In this document: piece by piece, positions 61,175 through 64,000 of the stretch
Numbering within the stretch: position 1 is the first letter of the stretch
Layout of the letters: the number at the start of each line of letters is the position of its first letter
Assembly (NCBI GenBank): GCA_012959785.1
Contig: DUCM01000017.1
Span: 1-64,000, forward strand
Direction: 5' to 3'
Length of the DNA: 64,000 nt
Source of the DNA: Planctomycetota bacterium
GTDB lineage: Bacteria > Planctomycetota > UBA1135 > GCA-002686595
Program-made: the position numbers and the translations under genes
Notes under the pieces: generated by a model
Seen by the model: only the letters and a program-made list of their open reading frames with translations
Database searches by the model: none
Told to the model about the DNA's origin: nothing

Positions 61175-63103
61175 TCAGTCGCCGGCGGTGCGGCGCTGGC
61201 GTGCGAGGTGCACGGCGAGCAGGGCCACATCGGGGGGCCGAATGCCCTCGACCCGCGCCACGGCTCCCAGGCTGCGGGGCCGCAGGGCGTGCAGGCGCTC
61301 GCGGGCTTCGGTTGCCAAGCCGCTGATGGCGGCGAAGTCGAAACCGGAGGGAATCAAGGTCGACTCCTGGCGCCGCAGGCGGGCCACATCTTCGAGCTGG
61401 TTCTCGATGTAGCCCGCGTACTTGATGTCGGCTTCGAGCACCGCCATCAGGGCCGGGTCAAGGTCCAGGGCGAGGAGGGCCGGAATCCCCGCGAAGAGTT
61501 CGAAGGCCTTGACCTCGGGCCGGCGCAAGAGCTGGGTCAAGCTCTTGCCGCCCAGCCGTTGCGTGTCGCACAAGCTGCGAGCCGCAAGCACGGCGCCCTC
61601 GCGCTGGCGGTAGGCCTCGTACTGCTCGCTGGACACGAGCCCCAGTTCGTGGCCCAGGGGCGTTAGGCGGCGGTCGGCGGTGTCGTGCCTGAGCAGCAGC
61701 CGATACTCGGCGCGACTGGTGAACATTCGATAGGGCTCGCTGGGATCGGTAAGCACCAAATCGTCCACCAGCACGCCGATGTAGGCTTGGTGACGGGCAA
61801 GGACAAAGGAGGCGCGGTCCTGCACCCAGAGGGCCGCATTGGCTCCGGCCACAAGGCCCTGGACCGCGGCCTCCTCGTAGCCCGAAGTGCCGTTGATCTG
61901 CCCCGCCAAAAAAAGCCCCGGCACGCTGCGCAGGGCCAGGTGCCCGTCGAGCTGGCTGGGTCTGACAAAGTCGTACTCGACGGCGTAGCCGTGGCGCAGG
62001 CAACGAGCCCGGGAGAGGCCGGGGATCGTGCGCAGAAAGGCATCCTGCACCTCGGCGGGCAGGGAAGTCGAAACTCCGTTGGCGTAGATCCAGTCGGTGT
62101 CGAGCCCTTCAGGTTCGAGGAACAACTGGTGCCGGTCGCGGTCCGCGAAGCGCATCACCTTGTCCTCTACCGAGGGACAGTAGCGCGGCCCCACGCCCTG
62201 GATGCGGCCAGCGTACATGGGCGCGCGGTGGATGTTCTCGGTGATGATGGCGTGGGTGCGCGGGTTGGTCCAGGTGATGTGACAGGAGCGCTGTTCGAGC
62301 TTTGGAAAACTCGCCCGCGGTGTGCGCCAGGAGAAGGGCTGGGGATCGCTGTCACCGGGCTGTTCGTCCAACTCGTCGAAAGCGATGCTGCCCGCCGCCA
62401 GGCGCGGCGGGGTGCCGGTCTTCAGCCGTCCTTGGGAGAGTCCCAGGCGCGCGAGGTCGCCGTCGAGTCCGCTGGCCGCCGGTTCGCCGGCGCGACCACC
62501 AGCGGCCTGCACCTCGCCGGTGTGCATTACGGCTCGCAAAAAAGTGCCGCAGGTCAATAGCACCGCCGAGGCGCGCAAAACGCTGCCGTCCGCCAGGCGC
62601 ACGCCGCGCACCCAGGGCCCGCGCTCCGCGCCTGCGAGATGAGCATGGCTGCCCTCCTCGATGACCAGACCGATGACGCTGGCCTCGATGACTTCGACCC
62701 CCGCCGCCGCGGCCACCGCGGCCACAACCGCCTCTCGATAACGATGGCGGTCGGATTGACAGCGGGGCGCATGTACGGCGGCGCCCTTGCGAGTGCCCAG
62801 GGTGCGGAACTGAATACCCGTGGCGTCGGCCACGACTCCCATCAAGCCACCAAGGGCGTCGAGCTCCTTGACCATCTGGCCCTTGCCCAGGCCGCCGATG
62901 GCCGGATTGCAGCTCATCTCGCCAAGGAGCCCGCTGGCGAGGGTCAAGAGCTTGACCTGCGAGCCCAGGCGCGCCGCCGCCAAGGCCGCTTCGACGCCAG
63001 CGTGGCCGCCCCCCACCACGATGAGATCGCTGGCTTCGGCCTGGGGCCGGGGGTGGGTGTGGTCGCCGCGCTGGGCGGGATCGAGGGGCTCTGAGCTGCT
63101 CAT
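61175..63103 (-). CDS. mnmG: tRNA uridine-5-carboxymethylaminomethyl modification enzyme MnmG
   Basis: A 642-residue FAD enzyme that, with MnmE, adds the cmnm5 group to U34 of tRNAs. FAD-binding VVGGGHAGVEAALAAARLG (about residues 29-47), then LLTLASGLLGEMSCNPAIGG, CGTFLRAVMHTGEV and YCPSVEDKVMRFADRDRHQ are family blocks. The C-terminal domain binds MnmE. There is a 25-residue N-terminal extension rich in His, Pro and Gln. TCTAAT lies just upstream of the ATG (63103). It converges with the sugar transferase gene, the stops being 7 bases apart. Confidence 0.94.
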   Translation of the reverse strand: MSSSEPLDPAQRGDHTHPRPQAEASDLIVVGGGHAGVEAALAAARLGSQVKLLTLASGLLGEMSCNPAIGGLGKGQMVKELDALGGLMGVVADATGIQFRTLGTRKGAAVHAPRCQSDRHRYREAVVAAVAAAAGVEVIEASVIGLVIEEGSHAHLAGAERGPWVRGVRLADGSVLRASAVLLTCGTFLRAVMHTGEVQAAGGRAGEPAASGLDGDLARLGLSQGRLKTGTPPRLAAGSIAFDELDEQPGDSDPQPFSWRTPRASFPKLEQRSCHITWTNPRTHAIITENIHRAPMYAGRIQGVGPRYCPSVEDKVMRFADRDRHQLFLEPEGLDTDWIYANGVSTSLPAEVQDAFLRTIPGLSRARCLRHGYAVEYDFVRPSQLDGHLALRSVPGLFLAGQINGTSGYEEAAVQGLVAGANAALWVQDRASFVLARHQAYIGVLVDDLVLTDPSEPYRMFTSRAEYRLLLRHDTADRRLTPLGHELGLVSSEQYEAYRQREGAVLAARSLCDTQRLGGKSLTQLLRRPEVKAFELFAGIPALLALDLDPALMAVLEADIKYAGYIENQLEDVARLRRQESTLIPSGFDFAAISGLATEARERLHALRPRSLGAVARVEGIRPPDVALLAVHLARQRRTAGD

Positions 63104-63230
63104 GGGGGAATCGACCGGCTATTAGACCCGCCTCAGGAGCCCCTGACGAGCCTCACTCGGATTCGACCCAGAACGGGCTTTCCCCAGGTCTCCCTCAATG
63201 GCCTCGGGGCCATTGGACGAAGGAAGCTCC

Positions 63231-63437
63231 ATGTACTCCTGGATCTTCCGACACCGCGCGCGCCTGCGCGCCCTCTACGGCCCGGCGCAACAGCACCTGG
63301 AACCCGTGGGAAAATCTGCCGAGATGGAGGACGACGCCGAGAGCGAGAAGCCGGGCAAGCCGCGCCTGGCGCCGGGCACCGTGGTGCGCCGGGATCGCTG
63401 GGTCTTGGTGGCGCCCATGCCCCGGCGAGTGGGCTGA
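63231..63437 (+). CDS. small hypothetical protein (68 aa)
   Basis: A 68-residue protein: MYSWIFRHRARLRALYGP, an acidic middle (SAEMEDDAESEKPGKPR) and RDRWVLVAPMPRRVG at the end. AGGAAG lies 4-9 bases before the ATG, a good ribosome binding site, and codon use matches neighbouring genes (very high GC at third positions). There is no signal peptide or known domain. A longer in-frame start (63198) is less likely. It is alone between mnmG (leftward) and the next rightward gene. Function unknown. Confidence 0.6.
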   Translation: MYSWIFRHRARLRALYGPAQQHLEPVGKSAEMEDDAESEKPGKPRLAPGTVVRRDRWVLVAPMPRRVG

Positions 63438-63547
63438 GAGCACGCGCCAGGCCCGCTTCAAACGCCGGCGATTTGGAGAGCGCAACATTCGTGCTGGCGA
63501 AGGGGTAGAGTGGTGCCACGCGCAGGCCGCCTGGCCGCCCCACCTCG

Positions 63548-64000
63548 ATGAAGACCTTCAAGAGACTCGTGCTCGTCCTCGCCCTCGCCGGCCCGCTCCT
63601 GGCAAGCCCGAGAGCTCAGGCACACGACCAGGCCGACGAAACCGAGCGAGCGACCCTGGAGGAACTTCTCGAGCGTTATCGGGCGCAGCGCGACAAGCTC
63701 TTCGATCTCTACCGCGGCAGGCTGCAGGAAGTCCTCGAGGAAATCGAGGCGGCCTTCGAGAGTTCCCAGCCAAAACGCCTGGCCACCCTGCGGATCCGTC
63801 TACACAAGGTGGCCCTGGAAGCCACGCCGCTCCTGGTCCCCTGGCTCGATCCAGGCATCAAGCCCACGGATGCCGAGGCAGGGCGCGCCAGGGAAGTCGC
63901 CCGGGCCTTGGCGGCCCTGCCCACCCGCTCGATCACCCGCGACCTGCTCGCCATCCTCTCTGGGGGCTCCACGGCCGGTCGCGAAAACGCCCTCGAAGTG
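63548..64000 (+). CDS. secreted helical protein (partial at window edge)
   Basis: The first 151 codons of a rightward gene run off the right edge. The signal peptide is MKTFKRLVLVLALAGPLLAS, and the mature part is helical and charged (DETERATLEELLERYRAQRD), followed by a part resembling HEAT or armadillo-like repeats (VARALAALPTRSITRDLLAILSGGS). A TAGAGT box is at 63506-63511, 36 bases before the ATG. The product is likely a secreted HEAT-like protein. Confidence 0.6.
   Translation, partial: MKTFKRLVLVLALAGPLLASPRAQAHDQADETERATLEELLERYRAQRDKLFDLYRGRLQEVLEEIEAAFESSQPKRLATLRIRLHKVALEATPLLVPWLDPGIKPTDAEAGRAREVARALAALPTRSITRDLLAILSGGSTAGRENALEV

Noticed and set aside
1..64000. CRISPR arrays, insertion sequences, tRNA or rRNA genes
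   Set aside because: None were recognised on reading either strand; short tRNAs could be missed by eye.

Overview
This GC-rich 64 kb chromosomal window most likely comes from a member of the Planctomycetota. The main evidence is a giant PVC-type protein (ThuA, sorbosone-dehydrogenase propeller, HEAT, cytochrome c and NPCBM domains), a SUMF1-domain secreted protein, a Tat-exported Gfo/Idh/MocA oxidoreductase, many lipoproteins, HEAT and YwqK/MORN-type repeat proteins, and a diderm TamB/Omp85 pair. No rRNA, tRNA, insertion sequence, prophage or CRISPR array was recognised. Codon use is fairly uniform, and many genes overlap by ATGA or GTGA or use TTG/GTG starts.

Layout. 0-3 kb: the end of a secreted protein, a 58-residue hypothetical, then apbE and a Tat Gfo/Idh gene (leftward). 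3-8 kb: a rightward operon of SUMF1 protein, helical secreted protein, PhoD-type phosphatase and HAD hydrolase. 8.1-8.3 kb: a 53-residue membrane protein with an in-frame TGA and a hairpin matching a bacterial SECIS, the best candidate for something undescribed. 8.2-11.7 kb: an aspartoacylase remnant and a DUF2868/DUF3482 GTPase pair (leftward). 11.9-20.2 kb: a small lipoprotein coupled to a GH20 hexosaminidase, then TamB and an Omp85 protein. 20.2-27.7 kb (leftward): lon, a PaoABC-like periplasmic aldehyde oxidoreductase operon ending in a small Cys-rich protein, and a DUF1579 protein. 28-33.5 kb: a small secreted protein with a strong terminator, then the giant ThuA/PVC protein. 33.5-44.5 kb: GCS2-family glutamate-cysteine ligase, a membrane protein, a radical SAM protein, a quinone reductase-like flavoprotein, a large secreted RIFT-barrel-like protein, htpG and a matrixin-like metalloprotease. 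44.5-53 kb: two YwqK/MORN-type proteins enclosing a JAMM peptidase, HEAT and TPR proteins and fumC. 53-64 kb: VWA protein, mnmA, yajC, yraN, a lipoprotein M24 peptidase, a polyprenyl-phosphate sugar transferase, mnmG, a small protein and a truncated gene at the right edge.

The window combines housekeeping genes (lon, htpG, fumC, mnmA, mnmG, yajC) with envelope and secreted functions. Functions are inferred from motifs read by eye; no database search was run.
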